Of a DNA stretch of 60,000 nucleotides, positions 1 to 11,893 are shown piece by piece (the stretch's first letter is position 1; each line of letters starts with the position of its first letter). Location of the stretch: contig NC_079876.1 in NCBI RefSeq assembly GCF_029227915.1, positions 28,681,828-28,741,827 on the forward strand, read 5' to 3'. The notes below the pieces were generated by a model. The model did no database searches, was not told the origin of the DNA, and saw only the letters and a list, made by a program, of their open reading frames with translations. Made by a program: the position numbers and the translations under genes. This stretch comes from Hydractinia symbiolongicarpus (taxonomy: Eukaryota; Cnidaria; Hydrozoa; Anthoathecata; Hydractiniidae).

Positions 1-1
1 G

Positions 2-3000
2 ATCAACATATCGCTTAAACACCTCGAAATAAAGTCAACAACAGCTTTAAGTGCATTGCCATTTCGTTCATTCATACACGAGTACTCCGATTTTAGCCTT
101 TCAATTAACATCCTTATTTTATCAAGCAAAATTAATTACCATGGCAGAATTATCTTTCTGCAAAGAAGTACCCAGAAGAATATCACTTTACTTGTAACGA
201 AGACATCCATCACTTCTGGCATGTTCGAAGTGGAACGATCGTTTAAGCGAAAATCCACCCGAGACATGAATTTTCTCAACGTCACATTTGTCAACGGTAC
301 AATGACGTCTAAAACAAAATCTGCACTCGTAATGAATTGCGATAGAAGCCATAATCATGTCAGCACTTTATATATATCCCACTTTGATTTTATCCACAAT
401 ATGATAGTTTTAAGTCTTAGAAACATATCCTCAGTGAGAGTATCAAAATGCAACTTCAAGGGAAACATCTTGAATGACTTGATTTTGGCAGACATTTTAA
501 GCGTGGTCGTAACTGACAGTACGTTCCTAGGAACTTCGCGTCATTTGGTTGCAAACAAATGTTTAATGTATAAAATAAAAGGGGGTGCGATTTATTCCAA
601 AAGCTCAAATTTACATATATTACGCTGTTATTTTAAACAGAATAAAGCTGAAACAGGAGGTGCAATCTATGCTACCAAGACAAATATCACACTTGTGGAA
701 AGTACTATACGAGACAGTTTTGCTATGAATGCAGCAGGCATCAACGTTTTTAAATCTGACATTCAGATAGATTCTTGCAAAATCAGTCACAATTACGCAC
801 AAGTGAGAGGAGGAGCAGTGCTGGTGTCACAAAGCAAGCTCAAAATAACCAACACAAAGATCGAAAAAAACTTTGCTGAAAAGAACGGTGGTGGAATCCA
901 TATATTAAAATCTATGACAGTAGAAGTGAATAAATGTTATTTCAAAAGAAATACTGTTTCAATAAATGGTGGTGCCATGAACATTGAGCGTAGTAATGCA
1001 TTGATTATATCCTCTGTCTTCAACAGGAATGTTGCTAACGCAGATGGAGCTGCGCTTCACATATCCAATAGCAAAAAGGTCACTATTTCAGAGTCTAAAA
1101 TGTATCGAAACCGTGCATATGAAACCGGCGGTGGAATCAGAGTTATTCGATCAAACGTTAATATCACGAAAACTGTTATAACAAATAACACGGCCAAGCA
1201 ATTTGGAGGTGGCATAAATGTGCTTAGTAATAGTAACGTTACTATAAGTGGAGTGAAACTAAAGTGGAATGCAGCCAATCGTGCTGGAGGCGCCATACAC
1301 ATAAAAAAATCTTATTTTAATGTTTCAGCAACGACAATCAATGAGAACTATGGCAAAATTGGTGGAGGTATTGTCAGCGAAGCTAGTTCTCTGGGGATTT
1401 ACAGTACTAATTTGATAAAAAACAGGGCAACGCATTCTCCAAGTGCCATCTATTTTAACGTGATACAAGGTAACACGTTAAAACTCGAAATGAAGGATAT
1501 TGATATTATTGCGAGTGGTAGTTTACCGGTAGCTGATGCTATATGGATAACAGCAGGGGACCAAAGAAGGGCTAGTGTGTTTATGGACAAGGTACAAATT
1601 TTCTTAAAACGCTCTTCGTTCGGTGTTCCAGCTATATTTTTATCCTTATCGGGAATTGCAAATTTGAATTTTAGCTACACATGCCCACCGACGTACAATG
1701 CAATTTACACAAAGGTTCAGAGAACATTTCAACTATCTGATAATTATGTCTACACATTTCGTTGTCAAGCATGCCGAAGTGGAACGTACACTCTTGGAAC
1801 AGGGTTCCAACAGACAAAAATACATCCTCTTCGTAGCATCACACAATACAACAAGTCCCTCGAATGTTACACTTGCCCCTCCGGAGGGAACTGTAGAAAG
1901 CAACTGAAAAGCAGAGAGAACTTCTGGGGATATGTTGACAAGGAGCGTGCAAAGTTTTTACCGTGTCCTGAAGGTTATTGCTGCTCAGAGAGTCAAAACA
2001 CATGCCGGTCACTTTCATCCTGTGGGAAGCATCGAACAGGTAAGCTTTGCGGACAATGTAAAAAAGGATATCACGTGAATTATTTTAGCGATAAGTGCGA
2101 ACCAAATAATAACAGAAGCCTGAAAGGTTTGTTTTGGTTTATCTTTATCGCACTTGCTATGACATATTCTTTTTTTTTGGCATACATGAAGGAGATCGGC
2201 TTTTATTTTAAGTATTTCACGAATTATTGTATAAGTCATTGTTGCCAGCGAAAAAAAGAGATCAATGTATGGGAAGCAATGCCGTTAGTTCACTTATCTT
2301 CAACGCCTGAAATAACGAATCAAGAATATTGCTTTGAGAAGGATGACTTTGTTGTTGTTTACGGAAGCCCTCCTGTGCAAGAAGTAGAAAAAGCTGAAAC
2401 AAGTTACATACAAGAAAAAAGTAGAAATGCTGGTATTTTTAAAGTGTTGGTAGGTTTTTACCAAATCAAAGCCCTACTTACCGTTCGAGTATCGGAAGAT
2501 GCCAAAGAACTTTCTAGTAGTGGCAGTTTTCTAACTTCTGTATTCAATTTAGACATTCCAAAGGAATTTGTCGAAATGTGTCCACTGCAAAGCATTGACA
2601 CCATTTCAAAACATGTCATTAAAGATTTATTTTTTCCAATGTGTATGCTGTTTCTTGTTATGCTACCAATCTCCCTTGCAACTGTATGCTTAACATATGG
2701 TCCTCGCAAATACAGATGGCCATGTCGAAGACTGTTGCTTCGAGGATCACTTTGTTCCATGCAAGTCATATTAATCAGCTACACCATATTGACAAAATTT
2801 TCCATGCAACTTATACACTGTCGTCAAGTAGGAGAAGATTTTATTTTATATATAAATGGAGAGATCACTTGCCATACTTATTGGCAGAAAGCTATCCTCG
2901 CATTCTTTTTTATGTGGGTTCTACCCTTTCCTTTGGCATTGTATAAGGCTGTTCGTTTATTGGAGAGGAACAAAATAACAATAAAATCATTCTTTTTTCT

Positions 3001-3583
3001 CCTGTTGCTTCCAATTTTTTGCTTAATATCTAACTGTCTACCAAAGAGAAAAGAAACCAAACTAACCAGCTCAATTATCAGTCTATATATTTGTAGAATG
3101 TTTGAGGAACCCTTTCGAAGTCGTGTGAAACACAATAAGAAGACTTCCGTTCTGTTCTGGGATACGTGGAGACTCTACCAAAGATTGATCATAGCTGTGT
3201 TTGCTATTTTTTTTATCGATCCGATTCAACGTCTCTCTTTTTTGTTACCTATCATGCTGTTGTTGTTGGTGGTTCACTTGAGAGTCAAGCCTTACAAGCA
3301 CGATTTAGTCAACTGGTTAGAAACAGCATCCCTTGTTAGTTTATGCTTTTTGACTGGATCAAACCTTTTTCGTGGGTTCCTTTACGTCTACAGCATGCAT
3401 GAACAAGAAAATTTACTTTTAGCGTTACGTGTCCTGAATGCTATGGAATTTGTGTGCACTCCATTCGTGGGTTTTGTCATTTACGTATCCTTGAAATTTG
3501 CAGCTGCATTTTTTTACAGTATGTACAAGTGTAAGAAGAAAATGGAGTTTGTTTTGGTGGAGTTTGTCAGCAGAATGGTTTAA
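2..3583 (+). CDS. Pmp-repeat beta-helix, multi-span membrane protein (5'-partial)
   Basis: One reading frame is open from base 2 to the TAA at 3581-3583, with no ATG near its left edge, so the gene or exon starts outside the window. From about 580 to 1400 the frame carries some ten repeats of roughly 23 residues with GGAI/GGGI motifs. These resemble the polymorphic-membrane-protein (Pmp) repeats that fold as parallel beta-helices. From about 1760 to 2100 there is a cysteine-rich neck (CxxC pairs, an NFWGY motif, LCGQC). A first hydrophobic span lies near 2130-2190, then a polar loop of about 430 bases, then about seven further spans between 2630 and 3520, and a short basic tail. Proteins of this shape are common in cnidarians and choanoflagellates and are mostly unnamed. 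I infer a cell-surface protein with a large adhesive or sensing ectodomain; no function is established. Confidence 0.8.
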   Translation: MNISLKHLEIKSTTALSALPFRSFIHEYSDFSLSINILILSSKINYHGRIIFLQRSTQKNITLLVTKTSITSGMFEVERSFKRKSTRDMNFLNVTFVNGTMTSKTKSALVMNCDRSHNHVSTLYISHFDFIHNMIVLSLRNISSVRVSKCNFKGNILNDLILADILSVVVTDSTFLGTSRHLVANKCLMYKIKGGAIYSKSSNLHILRCYFKQNKAETGGAIYATKTNITLVESTIRDSFAMNAAGINVFKSDIQIDSCKISHNYAQVRGGAVLVSQSKLKITNTKIEKNFAEKNGGGIHILKSMTVEVNKCYFKRNTVSINGGAMNIERSNALIISSVFNRNVANADGAALHISNSKKVTISESKMYRNRAYETGGGIRVIRSNVNITKTVITNNTAKQFGGGINVLSNSNVTISGVKLKWNAANRAGGAIHIKKSYFNVSATTINENYGKIGGGIVSEASSLGIYSTNLIKNRATHSPSAIYFNVIQGNTLKLEMKDIDIIASGSLPVADAIWITAGDQRRASVFMDKVQIFLKRSSFGVPAIFLSLSGIANLNFSYTCPPTYNAIYTKVQRTFQLSDNYVYTFRCQACRSGTYTLGTGFQQTKIHPLRSITQYNKSLECYTCPSGGNCRKQLKSRENFWGYVDKERAKFLPCPEGYCCSESQNTCRSLSSCGKHRTGKLCGQCKKGYHVNYFSDKCEPNNNRSLKGLFWFIFIALAMTYSFFLAYMKEIGFYFKYFTNYCISHCCQRKKEINVWEAMPLVHLSSTPEITNQEYCFEKDDFVVVYGSPPVQEVEKAETSYIQEKSRNAGIFKVLVGFYQIKALLTVRVSEDAKELSSSGSFLTSVFNLDIPKEFVEMCPLQSIDTISKHVIKDLFFPMCMLFLVMLPISLATVCLTYGPRKYRWPCRRLLLRGSLCSMQVILISYTILTKFSMQLIHCRQVGEDFILYINGEITCHTYWQKAILAFFFMWVLPFPLALYKAVRLLERNKITIKSFFFLLLLPIFCLISNCLPKRKETKLTSSIISLYICRMFEEPFRSRVKHNKKTSVLFWDTWRLYQRLIIAVFAIFFIDPIQRLSFLLPIMLLLLVVHLRVKPYKHDLVNWLETASLVSLCFLTGSNLFRGFLYVYSMHEQENLLLALRVLNAMEFVCTPFVGFVIYVSLKFAAAFFYSMYKCKKKMEFVLVEFVSRMV

Positions 3584-3731
3584 ATTTTACTTTCATTTTA
3601 ATGACCCTAATATTAAAACTGTTACTTTTAATTATTACTTGATTCTTTATCCTTTTACTTTAAATTAAAACAACATGCAGTAGAGAATGTCAACGAATAT
3701 ATTTTGAGAAATTGAGAAATATCTTAGTCTG

Positions 3732-3737
3732 AATAAA
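3732..3737 (+). terminator. Poly(A) signal AATAAA
   Basis: This AATAAA lies about 150 bases after the stop codon of the multi-span membrane protein, a normal distance for a 3' UTR. A second AATAAA-like string follows within 50 bases. Confidence 0.45.
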
Positions 3738-5733
3738 GCTCAAGTTAATTAGAACTAAGCTTGAAAACAATAATAAAGCATTAATTTCCAAATTTATTGG
3801 CTACAATAGCCATATGGGTGCAACGGGAGAAGAGATGCGGCGTTGTGGCATTTGAAGGGTGGGTTATCTTTTGTCTGCAAGTATATCGGTGAGGGGAAAA
3901 ATGAGATCAATGTTCAAGAAATTGTTATAAAATTTTATCATTTTTTAATAAAATCGCGGTTAAAAAAAACCAATCCTGTTCCTATTATTGCACATTTGCT
4001 AATAAATTGACTAAGCCAGCGGTTAAAGAATCGAATGTTCCTTGTTTTTATAAATAGAATCCTGAATAATTTCATCTGCCTTGATAAGCACCGTACTTCA
4101 TAAAATCAGTAGTGCTACACGTTGAAGTCTGGTAGTAAATGTAGTAGTCCTAGCGTTAACGTTTGATCTACTAATGTATCCTTATCTTAATTGCAACGCT
4201 TGACTGTTTACATATGTTAGTAATATAGAATATAACCCATATGTACCTGATGTGTGAACGAAACCCTTCTTTAATTTTTTTACAAAAATTAAAGTGACGA
4301 GAATCCTAAAAGATTTAAAATGTACACTTTAAAACGTTCGTTAAAAGTTGGGTCAACCGAGGCGTTAAAATTCGAAATGTCTTCTAGTGCGTCGAACGCA
4401 GCCATAAAGGATCCTCCTGTTCACTAAAACCCGGCCCATCATTATTGCGCCCATCCACTTTCATTATTGCGCGGGCGGAGTTAGTACTGTAAAAGATCTT
4501 TCATAACTTTTCATAATTGTTTTTTGCCAATATCCCCCTTAAATTAGCAACTGCCAAATCATTTTATGTATTAGCTAACTTTTTCTTAATTTTTTGTTAT
4601 CTCAATTTCGGCATTAAAAGCATTGAATAAAGAAATTTCGCTAGTCAATGTAATGATCATCTTAATGACTTTTTGTGAAAATTAACTTTCGCGATGGGAT
4701 TAGATGTTTATTATTTGCTCAAGGAAGTCTTAAAGAAGCGCGTCAAAAGTTGTAAAAAGAATCTCATTTTGGATCTTTCCAAACAGTTGGTTAACAACTA
4801 TCACAGGAAAACGTAAAAAATAAGGATAACTGTGCTATAGCGACCATGATTTTACTTAACAAGTAAAATTACAGAGCAAATCATCCATGAGACAGTTGAC
4901 GTTCGTAAATATTTTATACTCACATATCTTGAGAAATAAACTTTCGTGATAAAACCTTTTCAGACATTTTCGCGATATGGACTTTTCTTTATTGAAATTA
5001 TTGGTTTGGGGTTTCGAGTTCAAAAAGAGTGGAAAACATTTAACACAGTAGTTGTTATGGTATTTTCAGATTCTAACAGAATCACCAAAGTTTACAAATT
5101 TCTTGCCTTGTCGTACATTGATATAAGTCGGTGGCCCGTGGAAAAACCCATGGGCTTGTGCCTACCTTTTTAATACCGCATTGCGTGCGTTTTGCTACTT
5201 GTGGTACGATTTTACATGACAGACAGACGTTACAGGTATTGTAATATAGATTATTTCTACGTTGGATTTTTCTAGCCAAAAAATAGTAGAAATAACTGAG
5301 CTTTTATGAAAAGATTTTTTATCAAGACTGCACCCTGGTTACTGGCGTGCTGACGCTTATCTAGAAGAGGTTTTTTATTTATCCAAAATATCTTTATTAT
5401 TGCTATTATTCGCCTGTCCTATATATATTTCGGATTCTATAAACCAACCATTGCTATTTTGTGCATCCTTTACACCAGTTACCAATTCGGATACTATTTT
5501 GAACAAAATACGGCTTATAAAGGCTACTTGTTAACCCTTGGAAAAATCCACAGTGTCACATCATTTATATATCAGATTTCGTGCACGCGTGGCACGACTT
5601 TCTCGAAAGTTACCTTATCCTACTTTTTAGTGGTTGCATGTAACAACAGAAAATAGCCACAAAAACATAAAATATTTGGTTTCAAAAAATTGTTGGAAGG
5701 AAAACAAGGAAAACCATTTAACGAAATAAAAAA
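3738..5733. other. Intergenic, no gene recognised
   Basis: AT-rich sequence without an ATG-started frame of recognisable composition on either strand. It includes a short repeat near 4435-4490 in which ATTATTGCGC occurs twice, and one copy of the hairpin element described at 5128-5245. Confidence 0.5.
5128..5245 (+). repeat. Dispersed hairpin element, copy 1
   Basis: It contains a degenerate form of the palindrome CCCGTGGA-(A)n-TCCACGGG, followed by CGCATTGCGT, TTGCTACTTGTG and GACAGACAGACG. The same ordered motifs recur at 13150-13345, and in inverted orientation at 22880-22965. This marks a small interspersed, non-coding family. Confidence 0.55.
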
Positions 5734-5739
5734 TTTATT
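5734..5739 (-). terminator. Poly(A) signal (minus strand)
   Basis: TTTATT on the plus strand reads AATAAA on the minus strand, about 116 bases after the stop of the chitin-binding-type gene. It is the best placed signal for that transcript. Confidence 0.5.
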
Positions 5740-5854
5740 GAAATTCTACACCTTTACAGGTCTAATTACAAAATATTTAAATTAAAAATCATTTTCCAAA
5801 ATCTTCCAGATTATCTCCAATTTGCACCAATCACAGTTATTTAAACTGTAAAGT

Positions 5855-8800
5855 TTAAAAATTGTCTGGAGAATCGCACCAGTCTTTGTCTGCGCGATAA
5901 ACCAATCCAGTTTGACAGGTGAATACATTACACAGTGAAAAAGTGCACGCGTAGTAATTTTGTGCTTTCACTCCACTGGCTACTGGATAATTTCCGTTCT
6001 GTTTTAAATTACAGAAGTTTTCAGCTACAAGAGAAGAAACAGTACACAGTAATAAAAATGCATAACACAGTTTCATTTAAAAGATATTAACAGAAAATAT
6101 GATTACTTACGACATGTTTTGACATCCACTGGACTATCAACAGGCTGTAATGTTGGACATCCAGATTTGACATCTAAATAAAATATGTCGTGATAAGAAT
6201 ACCAGGTGCAAGTCTTTTTTGCTGAGGTCAGCAACAAGGTTGTTTTTGCGTTGCAAGAAATAGTGCATGGATTGTAGAAAAGTGCGTAGCCACATAATCT
6301 GACAGGGGAGAAAATTAATGGTGGCAAACAAAGCAATCCAAAAAAGTGCATTATAAGGCATTGGATTTGGAATTTATTTATGATAAGAAATATATCGCCT
6401 CTCTAAAAGTTTCGGGATATCTTTAGTAACGAGCAAACAATTTTGTATTTGTGTCTTTTTTTTACAACAGAAAGTGTTCAAATTCTAAATTATGAACAAA
6501 CAAAGTGCTTAGTGAAACGCTGCCTGCCATTTTGCTTTGTTTTTGAAGACGAATAGGAAAGACGCGTATATTCTGGATACATTCCACAATTTAAGTTTGA
6601 CATAATAAAAGAAGTAAAAGAAGTTATGGAATTAACAAATCTTAGTGAAATAGCCTAATATTGATTCCTTTTTCATATTTTATAGCGATGTTCGTCACTA
6701 AAGAGCAATTACTTGTATAATTGACGACACATTTTTTGTCGCATATATCGGCAAAGGCTGTTCCAGGTTGGCATGATCTAACCATGCAGGTCCCCTCCAT
6801 ACAGGTGTGATATGTAGATGAATTTGAACTGACTTCGTGGTCACCGTCATCTTTTGCAATGCAAAAATCGTCAGGACCTAATAGGGAGCAAAAATATGTA
6901 GTCATTACATTTGATGGTGTCCCATCACATCTGGGTATGTATTACAAGGAAGACTTCTTTTAGCATTACCAAAGAGGAATATGCTAGTTAAAGAGCTTTT
7001 AAATTTGACCATAAGCAATATTCAAAATTACATTTTCTGAAGGATTTTGAGCCTTAATAACTTTACAGACTAGGCATGTTTACACTAATTCCTATTAATA
7101 GATGGATTTGATAGTTAAGTATACTGCATTTACGTACATAGATGTTCTGGTGCTGTCATAGTTGGTGTTACAGGACATTCTGAAGCCAATTCTAAAAGGA
7201 AGATGTGCATTCAACTTTCATACATTTACTCCTCACAGTCACAGACATATCAACATGTTGTAGAGAAGAAATATTCTTCATCAGAAGCAATGCCTGTTAT
7301 ATGCACATGGACGTAAAATTAGTTTATTTCTGGTTTGCCATGTGTTTTACGCAAAATAGTTTTTACTTGTGTCGTAAATTTATTAATAATAACTTTTGGC
7401 CAAAAAAACTTGTCCATTTATATTAATTATCCACAAAGTTACATATTTACATGTTCTGATGTTCAATAAAACATTACGACATGTAAATTCGTTACGCCTA
7501 AATTATTTCAATCCATCATAATATAGGAACAATAGAAACATGCTTTCCACAAAATAAGGTGCTGCACTTACGTGTATCATTAACTTCGCAGGAGCCACAC
7601 ACTTCGACGTATATCAAAGATCCAGCACATTTCTGGCACTCTGTAGCCACTTCGTTGACGCAAGAGAAGAACATGGAATTGTCAGCAGGATTTCGAAAGG
7701 TTGCGTTTGGTTTAGAGACACAAAAATCGATTGGTGCACCTGAAATTACGAAATATATATATGAGAATCTTCACAGATTCTTCGGCAAGCAATTTTGTTT
7801 GCTCTTATATTTCTAGGGTCAAGGAAAAGAGTTTTTACTTTTTATCATGATCATTTAACCTGAAAGTTACTATATGTTTTGCACTTTTAGCATCATGGCG
7901 TCTCCGTTGAAACGTTTGGACAAGAATTAAGAAAAAGCAAGATGTATTTCAAATAAGGGTGCAATGCTACACACTTACACGAAGTGACATTCACAGGTGC
8001 TGACGAATTGGATTGCTGTGCAGGTGGTGAAACAGGATCGGAACAGTTTTTGCTAGCAACTAAAAAAGCAAAGACAAGTAAAGTAAAGTAAAGCAAAGAC
8101 AACTGAAAATATCGATATAAATACATATTGATAATTATCAAATACACATTAGAATTGTAACGTATGCTTCGCGCGAAATTCTCAATAAGTTTGCGAAAAC
8201 TAGTACACCTTTCACGCGGTAAAGGAAAAACATGCACCATTGCGAGCAAAATTTCAGTTGCACGAAAGTTAATACAAAATCAGACCTAAAAAATAACAAA
8301 AAACGAACCACCAGAAAAATTATGAAAATATAGTGCGAAATAGTGTAAAGTAATAAGTAAATATAATTTAAATGAAGTTTTTCTTACCATCCTTAGGTGA
8401 AAGGCACCTTTTACATTCTGGTGAATAGATAGTACTTCGTCTAGCGCACTGTTGGCAACCCATATTAAGTGGTGTTATACTACCATCAGGTAATTCAATT
8501 TGATAACATGCGAAATATTTCGAAGGGTCTTTAGGATAAACGTAATATTCCAACGGATCTGTTTTTCCTATACATAAGTCGTTGCTGTTACCTGTAAAAA
8601 AAAACGTTAGTTTTATTTTGATCAGTCCAGCCTTATTAATGACTATGGATGACTTTGTTATTCTGGCAATGTGATGATACACGAACTTATTTTTAAAAGG
8701 ATAATTTCACCATAGTCCAGTTTATATGTTGTACTTTCATTAATAGGTGAAGATAACACAGCATTATGCATGATCTCTTTTACATAATAAAATATGCAGC

Positions 8801-11150
8801 TTTGTCATCAATTTAGTCCTTTCTGTTATTCTCCTACCAATGCTACCAATAAATATATCTTGCCACTCCAGTCACATTAATTCATTTTTTAAAAATTTTA
8901 AAACCTTACAAAAAAGCTGCTGTGAAAATAAGCAAAAGTTCAAACTTTCTTTAGTGAGAATTTTCTATGTAGAAGAATAACTAAAGATTTATCTTTCACA
9001 TCTCAATGATATTCTTATACTTTTTCATCTGCTTTTATCCCATATTAGTAAGAAAAATTTCACTACTGTATAAAAGTAAAAATACCCTAGTAACGTTCTT
9101 CATCAATACTATCTCCAGACACTTCCATTATCTGTTACATTTCCTGTGGCAGCCGTAAAAAAGCCTTAATTTGCTCTTTCCAATGGCAACGTTGTAAATA
9201 TTTTACTGGCTGTTGTTTAGATCTACAATAGTGGTTCTTATGTGACCATAGAGTAAGTGTTTAGTGGTATTTTCGGACTCGTGGAAAAAAAAACTTATAC
9301 AAAGAAGCATAGAACAGGTTAATAATTTGGCTGACTTCATGATGATAATGATACTTACATTCGTCGTTCGGTTGAATTGATTGTCTCTGTTGGCCATCTA
9401 TAAAAACAACGTAAAACTGGTTAGTTTTTTCAAAGTTATAACAGATGCCTTCCTGTTTTACTGGCTTTGGAAATGACACAAAGTCTTGTAGCTATTCGAT
9501 TGTTACAGCTTATTAATTGCTTTGTTTATTAATAATAAATTAAAGAGAAGTGGCACAGCTGCTGCGTGTGTGTGCAAGGATTAATGCCACTCTTTGATTG
9601 TTTGAGTTTTATTGTCAGCGTGGTACGTGGTGAGTTGATATGCCGTAACACAAAATAGTTTGGTCAATCGAGTCAGTTATTAGTCCAACAAGATGTGGTT
9701 AGAAAATCGGGTTGAAGTTTTAAAATCATATTACATTAATTTGACAACAATTAGCGTTACTTTGGCAATAAGCCATTGATTTAATTGCACAATGTGAACA
9801 CTTGTATAACAAAATGAATAATATGTTAAAATGTAAGACACTGCATCATGTGTGGTAGATTATTCTCTTCTCCCCTCCCTTTTCCCCGTAGAATATTCTG
9901 TCCCCAATTTAAGGACACTAGAAGTCCAAATTAATCAGAACAATTAATTCCATGAATACATCTACTCTGAGTAATATTTCTCTTTTTTTTCAGCAAAAGA
10001 TAAAAGTAGAAATAAAACTAAACTTCAACCTTGCTATTGTGCTTAATTTGTTTTTATTTTTAAATCACTCTTAACCACTGGCCTGATTGTTCTAATGAAA
10101 CTGTTAAAAAGGAATGATGCACAATTATATTTATATAATGCGTCATAAAGTTCAATATAATTTTGTTTTGAAAAAAGTAAGCAGACAAGACGAATCTGAT
10201 CGTATCAAAAAGTAACAAAGATGGTTACATAAGTAATCAACACGATCTGTGTATAAGATAAAGTTAATTTGTTTGTCATATATAGCTTACTGAAGAAAGG
10301 AAGGGCACGTACGATGATGACTAGCAACCATAGTTAATTTGGCTGATCTTATCAGAAGTATAGAAAAGCAACAAAATAACAATTTAGCTGATTCATGTAG
10401 CATTACTTTTAATGAACCGCGTTGTCATTTTTTTTATTTCGCTTTTTTTGTTTAGTTTTTTTCTTTAGCTTTTTGTTTTTACTCCAAAATAGTTTTCGCT
10501 ATAAAAATACAAAATCCATTATCCATATAAATTCAGTTAAATTTGAGAAAAATAAACTCAATGTAGTGCGCATGCGTGGCCTTCTTTTCAGCTGCTTTTC
10601 GCCATTGTGTCTGTTTTGACTTGGATATTGCTGTTTTGTCAAATAAAGTATTAGGCAAGGTGCGGAATATTTTGACCAGCATTGTTACTACTGAAGACTT
10701 AGGAAACAAGCCATGTAAAACCTTCGGATATAAAATAGTACCTCTTACCTCAAGCTCTCTCGATTCGGAGCATGTTTGTCTATCTATAGGGTATTGATCA
10801 CTATCCGAAACTTTATATATGATTATAAATCTTCCGTACCCTTGTGAGTTCCAGACAGAGAGAGATTCGACTGTAATTACTTTCTCCATTGCCATTAGAC
10901 AATTTTTTACGGTAATTTTAGTTATAATAAAAGGCTGAACGTATTAAAACACTGATTGGTCATTAAAGACATTCGTCCAACAGCGTACTGTTGTCATTTT
11001 GAAAAAAATGAAGTGAAATAATAAATAATAAATAATAAAAAAATATATATATGTAAGTTCTATATAAATATTACTCAGAATAAAAAAACAAAAATTACCC
11101 GTGCATCCAATTGTTAGCAGTACTACTAAACCAAGAAAATGTACCAACAT
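5855..11150 (-). CDS. Secreted protein with four chitin-binding (CBM14-like) modules
   Basis: I assemble nine exons: 11150-11099, 9397-9359, 8591-8388, 8059-7979, 7739-7572, 7191-7138, 6877-6713, 6173-6111 and 6024-5855. Each internal border has AG before and GT after, every intron is phase 1, and the total of 996 nt gives 331 residues. Exon 1 encodes a signal peptide (MLVHFLGLVVLLTIGC). Then four pairs follow, each a short linker exon rich in Ser/Pro/Thr or Gln and a 55-68 codon domain exon. Each domain has about six cysteines, with a Cys-rich junction such as CPDDFC or CPENFC, a Y-x-x-C near the middle and G-x-x-Y before the last cysteines. This is the pattern of peritrophin-A/CBM14 chitin-binding domains, though the spacing is irregular. 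I infer a secreted protein of a chitinous coat or mucus. The 1.7 kb first intron could hide further phase-1 modules. Confidence 0.75.
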
Positions 11151-11228
11151 TATGTCGACTTTGTTGCTGTCTTTTCCTCAAAGAACTGTGATTTTTTCTG
11201 ATTGTCAACGACCTCGAGTTTATTAGAC

Positions 11229-11236
11229 TTTAAATA
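11229..11236 (-). promoter_or_regulatory. TATA-like box
   Basis: TATTTAAA on the minus strand, about 80 bases upstream of the ATG at 11150 that starts the secreted chitin-binding-type protein. Position and sequence suit a core promoter. There is no other evidence. Confidence 0.3.
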
Positions 11237-11811
11237 CTGTGGGCTGTCATTATTATAAAATGGCTGTTACATAACGCGTAATTAGATTTCTAAAAACAAT
11301 AACAACGCTATGAAATGGTATACTGACGCAGGATGTAATTGGGCGCTGGTTCTTTTGATTGCATTTTTAAGTACATTTTACATTACGAGCGATTATAATC
11401 AGTTGTCCTTGGTTAATTTGAATTCTCTGTGGCGGTTACATGTGTTTGTTGTGTAAGTAACCCCCATCAACTCAAAACTTAATCTGTTTTCTAATTCTTT
11501 TTTAAAAAAAGGCAGAAGTTGTCACAAGTTAAAAATTTATCAAGACAAAATTAACAACAACTTCCTTGAGGAAATTTTTTGTATTGTAGTCATTTAAAAT
11601 TAAGAAACCTTTCCAAGTATGTAAAGGCATCGACCACGTCCAAAGAGCTTGTTTCTAATATCGGTAAACTTAATTCTTTCAGTGTATATACTTACACGCT
11701 GCTAATGATGTTTTCAGCTTGTGTTTTTTCGTGTATCAACAAAAAATGTAAAATATTGATACCTAACATAAAATAAGAAGGGAAGAAGAAACTGACATAC
11801 ATTTAACTCCC

Positions 11812-11893
11812 AGTAACTCAAACCTCCAAGGGACCGAGCAAAACAGTTTGATAACGAATGTTCGAGTTAAACGAAGCTTCTGTTATGTCGAAT
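11812..11893. repeat. GTTCGAGTTA-type MITE fragment
   Basis: It carries AGTAACTCAAACCTCCAAGG followed about 40 bases later by ATGTTCGAGTTA. The same order occurs inside the larger element at 30968-31515, so this is a truncated copy of that family. Confidence 0.5.

Noticed and set aside
5855-6076. Separate 73-residue secreted protein starting MKLCYAFLLLC
   Set aside because: The supposed signal peptide is the pyrimidine tract and CTTGTAG acceptor before exon 6024-5855 of the nine-exon gene. The phases fit the spliced model. An alternative first exon cannot be fully excluded.
10533-10895. 120-codon minus-strand frame inside the first intron of the chitin-binding-type gene
   Set aside because: There is no recognisable domain, and it is not needed for the phase-consistent model. 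Possibly a repeat fragment.
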